Below are positions 8,512 through 17,868 of a stretch of DNA of 64,000 nt, piece by piece. Source of the stretch: Stutzerimonas frequens. Lineage in GTDB: Bacteria; Pseudomonadota; Gammaproteobacteria; Pseudomonadales; Pseudomonadaceae. Location: contig NZ_JAMOHM010000019.1 in the NCBI RefSeq assembly GCF_024448335.1, positions 1 through 64,000 on the forward strand. Reading direction: 5' to 3'. Numbering within the stretch: position 1 is the stretch's first letter; each line of letters begins with the position of its first letter. A program made the translations under genes and the position numbers. Under the pieces are notes generated by a model. That model had not been told where the DNA came from, made no database searches, and was given only the letters and a program-made list of their open reading frames with translations.

Positions 8512-10046
8512 CCGTACAACAACAAATGGCAGGCTTGACCATGACCGCAACCGATACGAGCAGCGGTAGCGCTGCACCCCAGCAGGATCTCATCTACGGG
8601 CTGGACGATCGCCCGGCTCCCCTCCCGGCACTCTTCGCGGCGCTGCAGCACGTTCTGGCGAGCTTCGTCGGCGTCATCACCCCCACGCTCATCGTCGGCA
8701 GTGCCCTGGGCCTGGGTGCCTACGTGCCCTATCTGGTCAGCATGGCGCTGTTCGTCTCCGGCCTCGGCACCTTCGTCCAGGCCAAACGCATCGGCCCGAT
8801 CGGCTCCGGCCTGCTCTGCCTGCAGGGCACCAGCTTCGGTTTTCTCAGCGCGATTCTCAGCGCCGGCTTCATCGTCAAGGCGCGCGGCGGCTCGCCGGAG
8901 GAAATCCTCGCCACGCTGTTCGGCGTGAGCTTTTGCGCAGCCTTCGTCGAAATCGCCTTCAGCCAGTGCATCAACAAGCTGCGCCGGGTGATCACACCGG
9001 TAGTGACCGGCACCATCATCTGTCTGATGGGCCTGTCGCTGATCAAGGTGGCGATGACCGACATCGCCGGCGGCTACGGCGCGCCCGACCTCGGCGCCTT
9101 GCCGAACCTGGCGCTGGCGGGTCTGGTGATCGGCATCATCGTGCTGCTCAACCGCTTCCCCTGGCCGGTGCTGCGGCTGTCCGCGGTGATCGTCGCGCTC
9201 TCCGTCGGTTACGCCGTGGCGCTGGCGATGGGCAAGGTCGATCTGTCTGGCCTCGCCGAGCTGCCGCTGGTGAGCGTGCCGCAGCCATTCCGCTTCGGCT
9301 TCGCCTTCGACTGGATGGCCTTCATCCCGATTGCCGTGATCTTCCTCATCACACCACTGGAGACCGCCGGCGATCTCACCGCCAACTCGATGATCTCCCG
9401 CCAGCCGGTGCGCGGCCCGCTGTACATGCGCCGCATCAAGTCCGGCATTCTCGCCGACGGCTGCGCCTCGGCCACCGCGGCGGTGTTCAACAGCCTGCCG
9501 ATGACCACCTTCAGTCAGAACAACGGCGTGATCCAGCTGACCGGCGTGGCCAGCCGTCACGTGGGCTTCTACATCGCCGGGCTGCTGATCCTGCTGGGCC
9601 TGTTCCCGGTGGTGGGCGGCGTGCTGCAGGCGATGCCCAAACCGGTGCTCGGCGGCGCCACGCTGATCATGTTCGGCACCGTGGCCATCGCCGGCATCAA
9701 GATCCTCGCCGAAGCCGGCCTGCATCGGCGCAACATGCTGATCGTGTCCATCTCTCTCGGCCTGGGCCTCGGCGTGGCCGGCGTGCCGGAAGTGCTGAGC
9801 GCGATGCCCGACGTGCTGAAGAACATTTTCGGCTCGCCGATCACCATCGGTGCCTTCAGCGCCATCCTGCTCAATCTGTTCCTGCCCCGCGAGCCGAGCG
9901 AAGCGGATGTCTTCGACCCGGAAGAGCTGATCGAGGATGCCGTGGGCACCAACACCCTGTCGGTGAACATTCCCGATTACCGGGAGCACGACGGCCACCG
10001 GCGCGACGCCATGCCGCAACCGGCAGGCGTCGATTTCAAAGGCTGA
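8508..10046 (+). CDS. NCS2 nucleobase:cation symporter (XanP/UacT-like)
   Basis: The protein has 512 residues from the ATG at 8508; Met8 and Met12 are other possible starts. It belongs to NCS2: LQHVLASFVGVITPTLIVG near residue 45, ITPVVTGTIICLMGLSLI midway, and the signature QNNGVIQLTGVASRHVG around residue 340, which is the xanthine/urate-type form. The C-terminal 45 residues are hydrophilic. It is a different lineage from the permease at 5346, so the pair probably splits substrates such as urate and xanthine. Two outer-membrane channels follow directly. Confidence 0.9.
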   Translation: MTVQQQMAGLTMTATDTSSGSAAPQQDLIYGLDDRPAPLPALFAALQHVLASFVGVITPTLIVGSALGLGAYVPYLVSMALFVSGLGTFVQAKRIGPIGSGLLCLQGTSFGFLSAILSAGFIVKARGGSPEEILATLFGVSFCAAFVEIAFSQCINKLRRVITPVVTGTIICLMGLSLIKVAMTDIAGGYGAPDLGALPNLALAGLVIGIIVLLNRFPWPVLRLSAVIVALSVGYAVALAMGKVDLSGLAELPLVSVPQPFRFGFAFDWMAFIPIAVIFLITPLETAGDLTANSMISRQPVRGPLYMRRIKSGILADGCASATAAVFNSLPMTTFSQNNGVIQLTGVASRHVGFYIAGLLILLGLFPVVGGVLQAMPKPVLGGATLIMFGTVAIAGIKILAEAGLHRRNMLIVSISLGLGLGVAGVPEVLSAMPDVLKNIFGSPITIGAFSAILLNLFLPREPSEADVFDPEELIEDAVGTNTLSVNIPDYREHDGHRRDAMPQPAGVDFKG

Positions 10047-10131
10047 TCACGCCACTTCGTTACAAACCGTACGACCGGAGCAGTGCCGGTCGCGCGGCCC
10101 TGCCTATAACAAGAACACAAGGGAATATCCC

Positions 10132-10959
10132 ATGCGACTGAAGACTGCTCCCTGCTGCCTGGCGCTCACCGGCGCCCTGTTGGCGACCCCTGCCCTCGCC
10201 GCCGACCTCATGCATTGGCAGAACAACAGCCTGACCTATCTGTACGGCAAGAACTTCGCCGTCGACTCGGGCGAGGACGGCCGCGAGGCCTCGATCCAGC
10301 AGACCATCACCTTCGAACACGCCAGCGGCTGGAACTGGGGCGACATGTTCCTGTTCGTCGACCACAAGTGGTTCAACGGCCACTCGGGCAAGGACGGCCG
10401 CACCTACTACGGCGAGTTCAGCCCGCGCCTTTCACTGAGCAAACTCAGCGGCACGGACCTGTCGTTCGGGCCGGTGAAGGACGTGCTGATCTCGGCCACC
10501 TACGAGCGTGGCGAAAGCCTGGCCAACGGCACACCGAACCAGAACTACCTGCTCGGCCCGGCCGTCGATCTCAGCGTGCCCGGCTTCGACCGTTTCGCCA
10601 TCAACACCTACTACCGCAAGCCCGACGGCGCCACCGGCAAGCCGAGTGGCCAATGGCAGATCACCCCGACCTGGGCCATGACCATCCCGCTGGGCAAGTC
10701 CGACGTCCTGTTCGACGGCTATATCGACTGGGTGGTGAACGACGCCGGCTCCAAGGCACGCGGCAACTACCTGGCGAAGAACTTCCACCTCAATCCGCAG
10801 GTGAAGTACGACCTCGGCAAGGCCTTGGACCACGGGGCCGGCAGGCTCTATGTGGGCATCGAATACGACTACTGGAGCAACAAGTACGGCATCGAAGACA
10901 GCCGCGTCTTCAACACCGACAACAACGTGGTCAACTTCATCGTCAAGGCGCACTTCTGA
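10132..10959 (+). CDS. Tsx-like outer-membrane nucleoside/nucleobase channel, copy 1
   Basis: This 275-residue protein has a signal peptide ending PALA before ADLMHW (residues 1-23) and a 12-strand-type barrel pattern ending in VKAHF, the C-terminal aromatic that guides BAM insertion. The body resembles the Tsx/OmpK nucleoside-specific channel family: NNSLTYLYGKNF, TFEHASGWNWGDMFLFVD, YYGEFSPRLSLSKL. AAGGGA lies upstream of the ATG. It follows the permease after 85 bases and probably admits purine bases or urate across the outer membrane. Confidence 0.85.
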   Translation: MRLKTAPCCLALTGALLATPALAADLMHWQNNSLTYLYGKNFAVDSGEDGREASIQQTITFEHASGWNWGDMFLFVDHKWFNGHSGKDGRTYYGEFSPRLSLSKLSGTDLSFGPVKDVLISATYERGESLANGTPNQNYLLGPAVDLSVPGFDRFAINTYYRKPDGATGKPSGQWQITPTWAMTIPLGKSDVLFDGYIDWVVNDAGSKARGNYLAKNFHLNPQVKYDLGKALDHGAGRLYVGIEYDYWSNKYGIEDSRVFNTDNNVVNFIVKAHF

Positions 10960-11157
10960 ACACGGAGCGCCGGGTATCCTCGGCGCACTCCGCGAGCCGT
11001 CAGGTCACATCGCTACGGCAATCGGCGTACTGCGACACCATGTCCGCGTCAATGCGGCTAATTCAGCCGCGAGCCGGTGTGTTATGCGCTTCTCGCCACG
11101 ACGGCATTGGACGACAATGACAACAAAAAGCCACCATCGAACCCTAGGAGCGCCACC

Positions 11158-11952
11158 ATGCACCTGAAAACTCTCCCTCTCGCCGCCGCAGTCGCCGGCA
11201 GCCTGCTGTCCGCCCCGGCAATGGCCGAAGGACTGCTCTACTGGCACAGCAACAGCCTGACCTACCTGTACGGCAAGGATTACAAGATCGATTCGCCGAT
11301 CCAGCAGACCGTCACCTTCGAGCACGCCAACGGCTGGAAATACGGCGATACCTTCTTCTTCGTCGACTCGATCCACTACAACGGCAAGGGCAACGACAAC
11401 GGCCGCGACGACAGCACCTTCTACGGCGAATTCTCGCCGCGCCTGTCGTTCGGCAAGATCCTTCAGCAGGACCTGAGCTTCGGCCCGATCAAGGACGTGC
11501 TGGTCGCCATGACCTACGAGTTCGGCGAAGGCGATGTGGAGACCTACATGATCGGGCCGGGCTTCGACTTGGCCGTCCCCGGCTTCGACTACTTCTCCGT
11601 CAACATCTATCACCGCGACACCGATGGTGACCGCGTGGGCGATGGCGTCTGGCAGATCACCCCGGTGTGGGGCTACACACTGCCGGTGGGCAATTCCGAC
11701 ATCCTGATCGACGGCTTCATCGACTGGGTGGTGGACAACGACCGCAACTCCCGTGGCGAGGAATACCACGCCAACTTCCACTTCAACCCGCAGATTAAGT
11801 ACGACCTGGGCAAGGCGCTGAACTGGGGCGAGAAGCAACTGTACGTCGGTATCGAGTACGACTACTGGACCGACAAGTACGGCATTGAGGACAGCTCGGC
11901 GTTCACTACCGACCAGAACACCTTCAGCGCCATCGTCAAAGCGCACTTCTAA
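11158..11952 (+). CDS. Tsx-like outer-membrane nucleoside/nucleobase channel, copy 2
   Basis: The true start is the ATG at 11158, with AGGAG upstream; it gives 264 residues with signal peptide ending AMA before EGLLYW. It is a tandem paralogue of the preceding gene: SNSLTYLYGKDY, IQQTVTFEHANGWKYGDTFFFVD, FYGEFSPRLSFGKI, FNPQIKYDLGKALNWG and a final VKAHF all align. An insert near residue 28 of copy 1 is missing here, so the copies differ mainly in an early loop. A shared bidirectional terminator follows. Confidence 0.85.
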   Translation: MHLKTLPLAAAVAGSLLSAPAMAEGLLYWHSNSLTYLYGKDYKIDSPIQQTVTFEHANGWKYGDTFFFVDSIHYNGKGNDNGRDDSTFYGEFSPRLSFGKILQQDLSFGPIKDVLVAMTYEFGEGDVETYMIGPGFDLAVPGFDYFSVNIYHRDTDGDRVGDGVWQITPVWGYTLPVGNSDILIDGFIDWVVDNDRNSRGEEYHANFHFNPQIKYDLGKALNWGEKQLYVGIEYDYWTDKYGIEDSSAFTTDQNTFSAIVKAHF

Positions 11953-11964
11953 AAGGTCGGGCAG

Positions 11965-11995
11965 AAAAAAGGGGCGCCGAGAGGCGCCCCTTTTC
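11965..11995. terminator. Bidirectional terminator between channel 2 and the chemoreceptor
   Basis: An eight-base perfect stem GGGGCGCC/GGCGCCCC with loop GAGA is flanked by six A on the left and four T on the right. It can end both the plus-strand channel message and the minus-strand chemoreceptor message. Confidence 0.85.
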
Positions 11996-12014
11996 ATTTC
12001 GGCGGCTCCGTCGT

Positions 12015-13946
12015 CTACAGGCGGAAGCTGCCCATCTGCCGGCCGAGGTCCTCGGCCAGCTTCGACAGCGTCTGGCAGTCGGCCCGGCAACCCTGCACGT
12101 CCTGCGCGGTTGCCTGGGCCAGATCGGCGATGCCCTGCACGTTGTGGGTGATCTCCTCGGTGACGCTGCTCTGCTCCTCGGTCGCGGCGGCGACCTGGGT
12201 GTTCATGTCGCTGATGGCTTCCACCTGGGCAGTGATCGCCTGCAGGGACTGGCCGGTGCGCTGGCTGGCCTGAACACCGGTACCCGTTGCGGCCTGGCCG
12301 GCGTGCATCGCGCTGACGGCGGTTTCGGCGCCGTTCTTCAGCCGTCCGATCATCTGCTGGATCTCGTCGGTCGAGGCCTGGGTGCGGCTGGCCAGGGTGC
12401 GCACCTCATCGGCGACCACGGCGAAGCCACGGCCCATGTCGCCGGCGCGGGCCGCCTCGATGGCGGCGTTGAGGGCCAGCAGATTGGTCTGTTCGGAAAT
12501 GCTGCGGATCACCGCCAGCACCTGATCGATGGAGGCCACCTGCTGGGCCAGTTCGGTCACAGAGCCCGCGGCCTGGCCGATCTCGCCGGACATCCGCTCG
12601 ATATGCCCGATCGACTCGCCCACCACCTGACGCGCCTCCAGCGCCTCGCTGCGCGCGCCCTGGGAGGCCTGCGCCGCATTGCTGGCGTTGCGTGCGATCT
12701 CCTGCACGGTGAGCCCCATTTCGTGCACCGCAGTGGCCACCATGTCGGTCATCTCGTGCTGCCGCCCGGCACGCACCGCGGTGTCGTCCACCACCCGTGC
12801 CACCTGGCCGACCGCGCTGCGCAGCTGTTCGCTGGTCTTGAGCACATCGCCGATAAGGCTGCGCAGGCTGCCGATGAACCGATTGAAGCCACGCGCCAGG
12901 TCGCCGAGCTCGTCGGCACGGCTTTCGTCCAGACGGCGGGTGAGATCGCCACCGCCACCACCGATCTCCACCAGCGCCGCCGTGACCTGGCGAATCGGCC
13001 GCACAAGCCCGCGCGCCAGCAGGACGATCACGCCGAGAAAGAACAGGCCGATAGCCGAACCGATCAGGCTGGTCGTCCAGAGCGTACGACGCGCCTCGGC
13101 AAAGATTTCCGCCTCGGGCACCTCGGCGATCAGCGTCCAGCCGAGCCCATCCAGCGGTTGCGCCATGGCCAGGAACGTTTCACCATCACGTTCGAAACGC
13201 ACCACCTGTCCCGCCTGGGTTTCCAGTTGCCGCGCGGCCTGCGCGCCGGCCAGCTCCGCCAGTGCAGCACGGCCGTTGTGCTCGCTGCGCGGGTGGATCT
13301 TCACCTGGCCATCGCTGCCGACCAGATAGACCTCGCCGCGCTCGCCGAAGCGGAAGTCGGCGATCAGTGCGGACATGGCGCTCAGGCTGTAACCCAGCCC
13401 GGCCACGCCAAGCACTCGTCCGCCAGCGCTGATGCGCTGATTGATGAACAGGGTCGGCTGGCCGGTGGCCTTGTCGACGTCCAGCTCCAGCCGGCGCTCG
13501 AGGCTGCCGTCCACCAGGCTGTAGAACCAGCCGTCGGCCTCCGCCGAGCGTGACAGGGTCCGGCTCAGCCCGGCGTCGGAGTAATAGTGGCCGCTGTCGA
13601 GTACGGCGATCGAGGTGGTCAGCGCGTTCTGCTGGGCTTTTACGCCATTGAGGTAGCGGCCGATGGCCTCGGCCTGCCGCGAATCCTCGCCCTGGATCAG
13701 CCAGTCGTGAACCAGCGTGTTGCCGGCGATACCGGCGGTGGCGGTGATGGGCGCCGCCAGGGTGCGCTCGATATCGTTGCGGATGGCGTTGATATTGGCC
13801 GGCAACGCTTCACCGAGCAGGTAGCGCTCGGCGAGGCGCTCGACAGCCGAGGCATACACCAGGATGACGATCAGCAGGCTCGCCAGCAGCGCCGCGCCCA
13901 TGCTGAGGATCAATTGCCACTGAATGCTGCGCTTGAAGAACTGCAT
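12015..13946 (-). CDS. Methyl-accepting chemotaxis protein with dCache-like sensor (candidate purine receptor)
   Basis: This is an inner-membrane chemoreceptor of 643 residues from the ATG at 13946, with GAGGG seven bases upstream. TM1 is about 11-31, and a periplasmic domain spans about 32-290. It is dCache-like, with [10 protein letters not shown] at 138-147 and [18 protein letters not shown] at 168-185. TM2 is about 291-312, followed by HAMP and the signalling hairpin with [18 protein letters not shown]. It lies at the edge of the purine cluster and has the CTGTACACAA palindrome in its promoter region. P. putida McpH is a known purine receptor with a dCache sensor, so a purine ligand is a reasonable inference. 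Confidence 0.88.
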   Translation of the reverse strand: MQFFKRSIQWQLILSMGAALLASLLIVILVYASAVERLAERYLLGEALPANINAIRNDIERTLAAPITATAGIAGNTLVHDWLIQGEDSRQAEAIGRYLNGVKAQQNALTTSIAVLDSGHYYSDAGLSRTLSRSAEADGWFYSLVDGSLERRLELDVDKATGQPTLFINQRISAGGRVLGVAGLGYSLSAMSALIADFRFGERGEVYLVGSDGQVKIHPRSEHNGRAALAELAGAQAARQLETQAGQVVRFERDGETFLAMAQPLDGLGWTLIAEVPEAEIFAEARRTLWTTSLIGSAIGLFFLGVIVLLARGLVRPIRQVTAALVEIGGGGGDLTRRLDESRADELGDLARGFNRFIGSLRSLIGDVLKTSEQLRSAVGQVARVVDDTAVRAGRQHEMTDMVATAVHEMGLTVQEIARNASNAAQASQGARSEALEARQVVGESIGHIERMSGEIGQAAGSVTELAQQVASIDQVLAVIRSISEQTNLLALNAAIEAARAGDMGRGFAVVADEVRTLASRTQASTDEIQQMIGRLKNGAETAVSAMHAGQAATGTGVQASQRTGQSLQAITAQVEAISDMNTQVAAATEEQSSVTEEITHNVQGIADLAQATAQDVQGCRADCQTLSKLAEDLGRQMGSFRL

Positions 13947-13989
13947 GGAAGGCCCTCGCGTTATTACTGGACACATCAAAGCGCCACTA

Positions 13990-13999
13990 CTGTACACAA
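13990..13999. promoter_or_regulatory. Putative operator CTGTACACAA between chemoreceptor and tetR
   Basis: This is a copy of the TTGTA(T/C)ACAA motif, one base off the form at 502 and 8386, 44 bases upstream of the chemoreceptor start. On the minus strand its left half forms TACAGT, a fair -10. The tetR gene starts 171 bases away in the other direction and could also be affected. Confidence 0.5.
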
Positions 14000-14169
14000 T
14001 TTATGATGCACGCAAGGCCATTTAGCGGCATGGCCGTCGGGAACTTGATGGCGTTTAGCCTTGGCTCGGGCTGAACCGACGGATGGCGGCTCGGTTGAGG
14101 CCGCAAAGAAGCGAGTGCTAGCATGCCGAACCGCCGCCAGGCCGGGCGGCGCCAGCCAAACAGGTCCGC

Positions 14170-14793
14170 ATGTCCAGCATTCGAGAGCGCAACCGAGACG
14201 TGATCCTGCGAGCCGCCAGCGAGGAATTCGCGGAAAAGGGCTTCGCCGCCACCAAGACCAGCGACATAGCCGCCCGCGCCGGGCTGCCGAAGCCCAACGT
14301 CTACTACTATTTCAAGTCCAAGGAAAACCTCTATCGCGAGGTGCTGGAGAGCATCGTCGAACCGCTGCTCGAAGCCTCGGCACCGTTCAATCAGCCCGGG
14401 CTTCCGGCCGAGGTGCTGCGCGCCTACATCCGCACCAAGATCCGCATCTCCCGCGATCACGCCTATGCCTCCAAGGTGTTCGCCAGCGAGATCATGCATG
14501 GCGCCCCGCACCTGTCACCGGAGCGCACCGCCCAGCTCAACGCCCAGGCCGCCCACAACATCGCCTGCATTCAGGGCTGGATCGACCAGGGTCTGATGGC
14601 CCCCATCGACCCCAGCCACTTGCTCTTCAGCATCTGGGCCGCGACCCAGACCTATGCCGACTTCGACTGGCAGATCAGCACCGTCACCGGCAAGAACCGC
14701 CTCGACGAGGCCGACTACGATGCGGCGGCCGACACCATCATTCGCCTGGTGCTCAAGGGTTGCGAAATCGCCGAACCGGTTCAGGCCGACTGA
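14170..14793 (+). CDS. TetR-family regulator, RutR/YcdC-like
   Basis: This 207-residue regulator has an N-terminal helix-turn-helix (residues about 8-55: ILRAASEEFAEKGFAATKTS, then PKPNVYYYFKSKENLY). The C-terminal domain resembles RutR (YcdC type), with SIWAATQTYADFDWQI near residue 155. RutR of E. coli binds uracil or thymine and links pyrimidine and purine metabolism. Its place beside the purine receptor and catabolic genes suggests a nitrogenous-base ligand. It is divergent from the chemoreceptor and ends at a bidirectional terminator. Confidence 0.85.
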   Translation: MSSIRERNRDVILRAASEEFAEKGFAATKTSDIAARAGLPKPNVYYYFKSKENLYREVLESIVEPLLEASAPFNQPGLPAEVLRAYIRTKIRISRDHAYASKVFASEIMHGAPHLSPERTAQLNAQAAHNIACIQGWIDQGLMAPIDPSHLLFSIWAATQTYADFDWQISTVTGKNRLDEADYDAAADTIIRLVLKGCEIAEPVQAD

Positions 14794-14805
14794 CCGGCGG
14801 AAACG

Positions 14806-14834
14806 AAAAACGCCAGCATGCGCTGGCGTTTTTC
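14806..14834. terminator. Bidirectional terminator after tetR
   Basis: The stem ACGCCAGC/GCTGGCGT has five A before it and five T after it. It sits between the convergent ends of tetR and the PA2169-type gene and can serve both. Confidence 0.88.
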
Positions 14835-14858
14835 AAACCCTGACCGGCTAGCGAAACA

Positions 14859-15311
14859 TCAGCTCCGGGCGCGGGCCGCGTCGCGTAAAGCCTTTACCTG
14901 ATCATGGTTGCGTTGCACGCCCTGGTATTGGCGCTCGACCACGACCCGCACTTCGGCTGGCAGGTCTTTTTCCAGCGCCTTGCGGTAGCTCTTCACCGCG
15001 ACATCCTCACCACGCTCACACTCGTTGAGGATGGCCTCGTCGTCCTTGCCGGTGATCATCGACTTGAGGTCGACCCAGCGGCGGTGCATGTCGGCCGCGA
15101 CACTGGTGCTGGTTTCCGGATCGCCGCCCATGGAGCGGACCAATTGCTGCAGCTCGGCGGCAGCCGTGGCGCAGTCGCGAGAACGCTGATTCATGGTGCT
15201 CTTGAGCTGAGGATCGCGTAGGTCTTCAGCGCATTCGAGGAAGCCCTTTTCGCCATCCTTGCTGGTTTCAATCAGGTCGTTGAGCACTGAAATCGTGTCT
15301 TTCGTATCCAT
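14859..15311 (-). CDS. PA2169-family four-helix (DUF2383, ferritin-like) protein
   Basis: The protein has 150 residues starting MDTKDTISVLNDLIETSKDG, with a strong AGGAGGT upstream of the ATG at 15311. It is all-helical, rich in Glu and Arg, and matches the PA2169/DUF2383 family, which has a ferritin-like four-helix bundle and is often stress or stationary-phase induced. Conserved points include EKGFLECAEDL near residue 20 and ERGEDVAVKSYRKAL near residue 105. No function is proven for the family, and metal binding is only suggested by the fold. Confidence 0.8.
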   Translation of the reverse strand: MDTKDTISVLNDLIETSKDGEKGFLECAEDLRDPQLKSTMNQRSRDCATAAAELQQLVRSMGGDPETSTSVAADMHRRWVDLKSMITGKDDEAILNECERGEDVAVKSYRKALEKDLPAEVRVVVERQYQGVQRNHDQVKALRDAARARS

Positions 15312-15451
15312 CTTGTACCTCCTGGCGAGTCGACTCGAAAAGGGCCGCATCGCTGCCGCCCGCGTTATTTAAAGTCGACTGTCCGCGCACCACAAAGGTT
15401 CAGCGAAACCGCCCGAAGGCACTCTCTTGGCTCATCGCTCGGCGGCGCCGG

Positions 15452-16720
15452 CTATGCCTGACGGCTCATGGCGAGCCGGGGATGCAACGGCAGCGGCCGT
15501 CCGAGCAGGTAACCCTGGGCCTTGCTCACTTCCAGCCGTCGCAGCATGGTCAGCTCCTCCTGAGTTTCCACCCCTTCGGCGACGACCTTGCAGCCGGTTT
15601 CCTCGGCGAAGCGGATCAAGGCGGCAGCCAGCGCGCGGCAACCGGTGTCGCTGTCGACATTGCGGATCAGGCTGCTGTCGAGCTTGATCACGTCCGGCTT
15701 GAGTTTGAGGATGTGGCGGAAACTCGCGTAGCCGGCGCCGGCATCGTCCACCGCCAACTGCAACCCTTTACTTCGCAGCGGTTCGAGCGCACCGGCCAGC
15801 TGCGAGTAGTCCTGTACCGATGCATGTTCGGTCACCTCGAGCGTCAGCCGCGCCAAAGGTTGATCGGCGAGCACCGTGTTCAGTGCGCCGGAGAGGATGG
15901 TCCCTGGCGAAACATTGAGCGACAGGTAGCTGTCTGCCGGCAACTGCTCGAAGTCGTGCAGGGCCGCCTCGATCAGGGCGACCTCCAGCTCCTGCTGCAA
16001 ACCGACCAGCCCGGCCTCGGCGAACCACTTGTCCGGCGTTCGCTGCGGCTGCGCGCTGAATCGAGCCAGCGCCTCGTGGCCAACGATGCGGTTTTCCACC
16101 AGGTGCACAATGGGTTGATACACCACGGAATAGGCCTTTTGCTCAAGCACCGAGCGAATGCGCGTGAGTGTCTCGGCATAGCGCATCTCGTTGAGCGCAT
16201 GGCGTTCCAGCAGTCTGCCGGCAAAGTCGGCAAACAGCCGCAGCGTCTTCAGATCTCGCTCGTCGAGGCTCTTGTCCGGCGTGGTGCTGAAGCAACAGAA
16301 GGTGCCGTAGAGCCGGCCATCGCTGAAACGCAGCGGAACGCTGAGGTGCGCGCCGACCGGCCAGGCCTTGGTCGCCGGCATGGCCTGCGCCTCCGGCAAA
16401 GACGCCGCGTCCTGAATCAGCTCAGGCAGGCGTCCGTCGAGCACACGCTGACAGTAGCTTTCATCCAGAGGGTCACCGGCTCCGACTTCAAGCTGCAGGG
16501 GCACGAAGTTGCCGTCCAGGTAGCGAAATATCCGGCTTTCACCGCGAAACTCACTGATGAAGGCCACATCCATTCCCAAATGCGTGCGCACCGCATGCAG
16601 GGTTTCCACCAGCATCTCGCTCAATGAAAGATTGGCGTTCTCCAGGCGACGCAGAATAGAGAGCGGATCATCAACCACCCCGAATCGATCAATCTGATCC
16701 TGCTGTATGTCATCAGACAT
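15452..16720 (-). CDS. GAF-EAL cyclic-di-GMP phosphodiesterase
   Basis: This cytoplasmic protein of 422 residues has an N-terminal GAF sensor domain (about 20-170) and a C-terminal EAL domain (about 185-415). The catalytic set looks complete: EALARF, LNVSPG, LEVTEH, the DD of AVDDAGAGYASF, the Lys of DVIKLD, the Glu of VAEGVET and the Gln of QGYLLGRPLP. It should therefore hydrolyse c-di-GMP under control of a small ligand or redox signal bound by GAF. There is no membrane segment. It stands alone, and the 219 bases upstream hold nothing else I can name. Confidence 0.88.
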   Translation of the reverse strand: MSDDIQQDQIDRFGVVDDPLSILRRLENANLSLSEMLVETLHAVRTHLGMDVAFISEFRGESRIFRYLDGNFVPLQLEVGAGDPLDESYCQRVLDGRLPELIQDAASLPEAQAMPATKAWPVGAHLSVPLRFSDGRLYGTFCCFSTTPDKSLDERDLKTLRLFADFAGRLLERHALNEMRYAETLTRIRSVLEQKAYSVVYQPIVHLVENRIVGHEALARFSAQPQRTPDKWFAEAGLVGLQQELEVALIEAALHDFEQLPADSYLSLNVSPGTILSGALNTVLADQPLARLTLEVTEHASVQDYSQLAGALEPLRSKGLQLAVDDAGAGYASFRHILKLKPDVIKLDSSLIRNVDSDTGCRALAAALIRFAEETGCKVVAEGVETQEELTMLRRLEVSKAQGYLLGRPLPLHPRLAMSRQA

Positions 16721-16939
16721 GGAGTCCCTCCCCCGTACTGGTTGCCATTGCCGCCGTATGAGTGCCGTCGACTACGAGCCTCCGGAGCCCGCGATGTCGA
16801 TTGCGGAGCAGTTGTTCGGATACTAGTCGTACCCGTCGATCCGCCGATGTCTCAGCGACGATTGGCACAAGGCTTTGATAAAACCGGCCACGCCACCCAC
16901 TGCTGCCTCGCTCGCCCCCCCCCTGCGCAACGCCTGCAT

Positions 16940-17785
16940 CTAGCGGCTCGCCTCGGTCTTGCCGTGCTTGCCCGACTTTGCCGGCTTGGCTGCCCCGCTC
17001 GCGTCACCTTTGAGGGTTATCCAGGTCGGCGCGTGGTCACTGGCATGTTCCTGCCCGCGCACCCAGCGATCCACGCCGGCGTCCTGCAGCCGCGGCGCGA
17101 GGTCCGGGCTGAGCAGCAGATGGTCGATGCGCAGCCCGGAGTTCTTCTGCCAGTGCTGTCGAAAGTAGTCCCAGAAGGTGTAGATGCGCTCGTCCGGGTG
17201 TCTGGCGCGCAACGCGTCGGTCCAGCCCTGCGCCAGCAGGCGATCGAAACATTCGCGGCTTTCCGGCTGCAGAAGCGCGTCCTTCAGCCAGGAGCGCGGG
17301 TTGTAGATATCCTCGTCGGTCGGCACCACGTTGTAGTCGCCGGCCAGCACCACCGGATGCCCGCTGGCGAGCAAGCCTGCGGCGTGCTCGATCAGCCGCT
17401 CGAACCAGCTCAGCTTGTAGTCGAACTTCGGCCCCGGCTGCGGGTTGCCGTTGGGCAGATAGAGGCTGGCGACGATCACCCCGTGCACCGCGGCCTCCAG
17501 ATAGCGGCTGTGGCTGTCGTCCGGGTCGCCGGGCAGGCCGCGGCGGATCTCCAGCGGCTCGCTGTCACGGGCAAGAATGGCCACGCCGTTCCATGACTTT
17601 TGCCCATGCCAGATGGCGCCGTAGCCGGCACCGCGGATGTCATCGATGGGGAAGTCGGCATCCTGCGCCTTGAGCTCCTGCAGGCAGACCACGTCGGGCT
17701 GCTCGCGCTCGAGCCATTCGAGCAGATTGCCCCGGCGTGCACGGATGCCATTGATGTTGTAGGTAGCAATTTTCAGACTAGCCAC
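16940..17785 (-). CDS. xthA: Exodeoxyribonuclease III (AP endonuclease)
   Basis: This Mg-dependent exonuclease III/AP endonuclease repairs abasic and oxidised 3' ends. The GTG at 17785, with GAGAG about seven bases upstream, gives 281 residues starting ASLKIATYNINGIR; another GTG at 17800 is possible. The catalytic motifs are all present: YNING, LQELK, GDYNVVPTDEDIYNP, RIDHLLLS and a terminal SDHAPTW. A Lys- and Ala-rich tail of about 20 residues extends past the catalytic core. Confidence 0.93.
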   Translation of the reverse strand: MASLKIATYNINGIRARRGNLLEWLEREQPDVVCLQELKAQDADFPIDDIRGAGYGAIWHGQKSWNGVAILARDSEPLEIRRGLPGDPDDSHSRYLEAAVHGVIVASLYLPNGNPQPGPKFDYKLSWFERLIEHAAGLLASGHPVVLAGDYNVVPTDEDIYNPRSWLKDALLQPESRECFDRLLAQGWTDALRARHPDERIYTFWDYFRQHWQKNSGLRIDHLLLSPDLAPRLQDAGVDRWVRGQEHASDHAPTWITLKGDASGAAKPAKSGKHGKTEASR

Positions 17786-17868
17786 ACGCGCGTCTCTCAC
17801 AGGCGGTTATATCCACCTTAGCTGTGACAGCGCAGTGAGGCCTCCCGATCCGGTGCCAATGATCGGAA

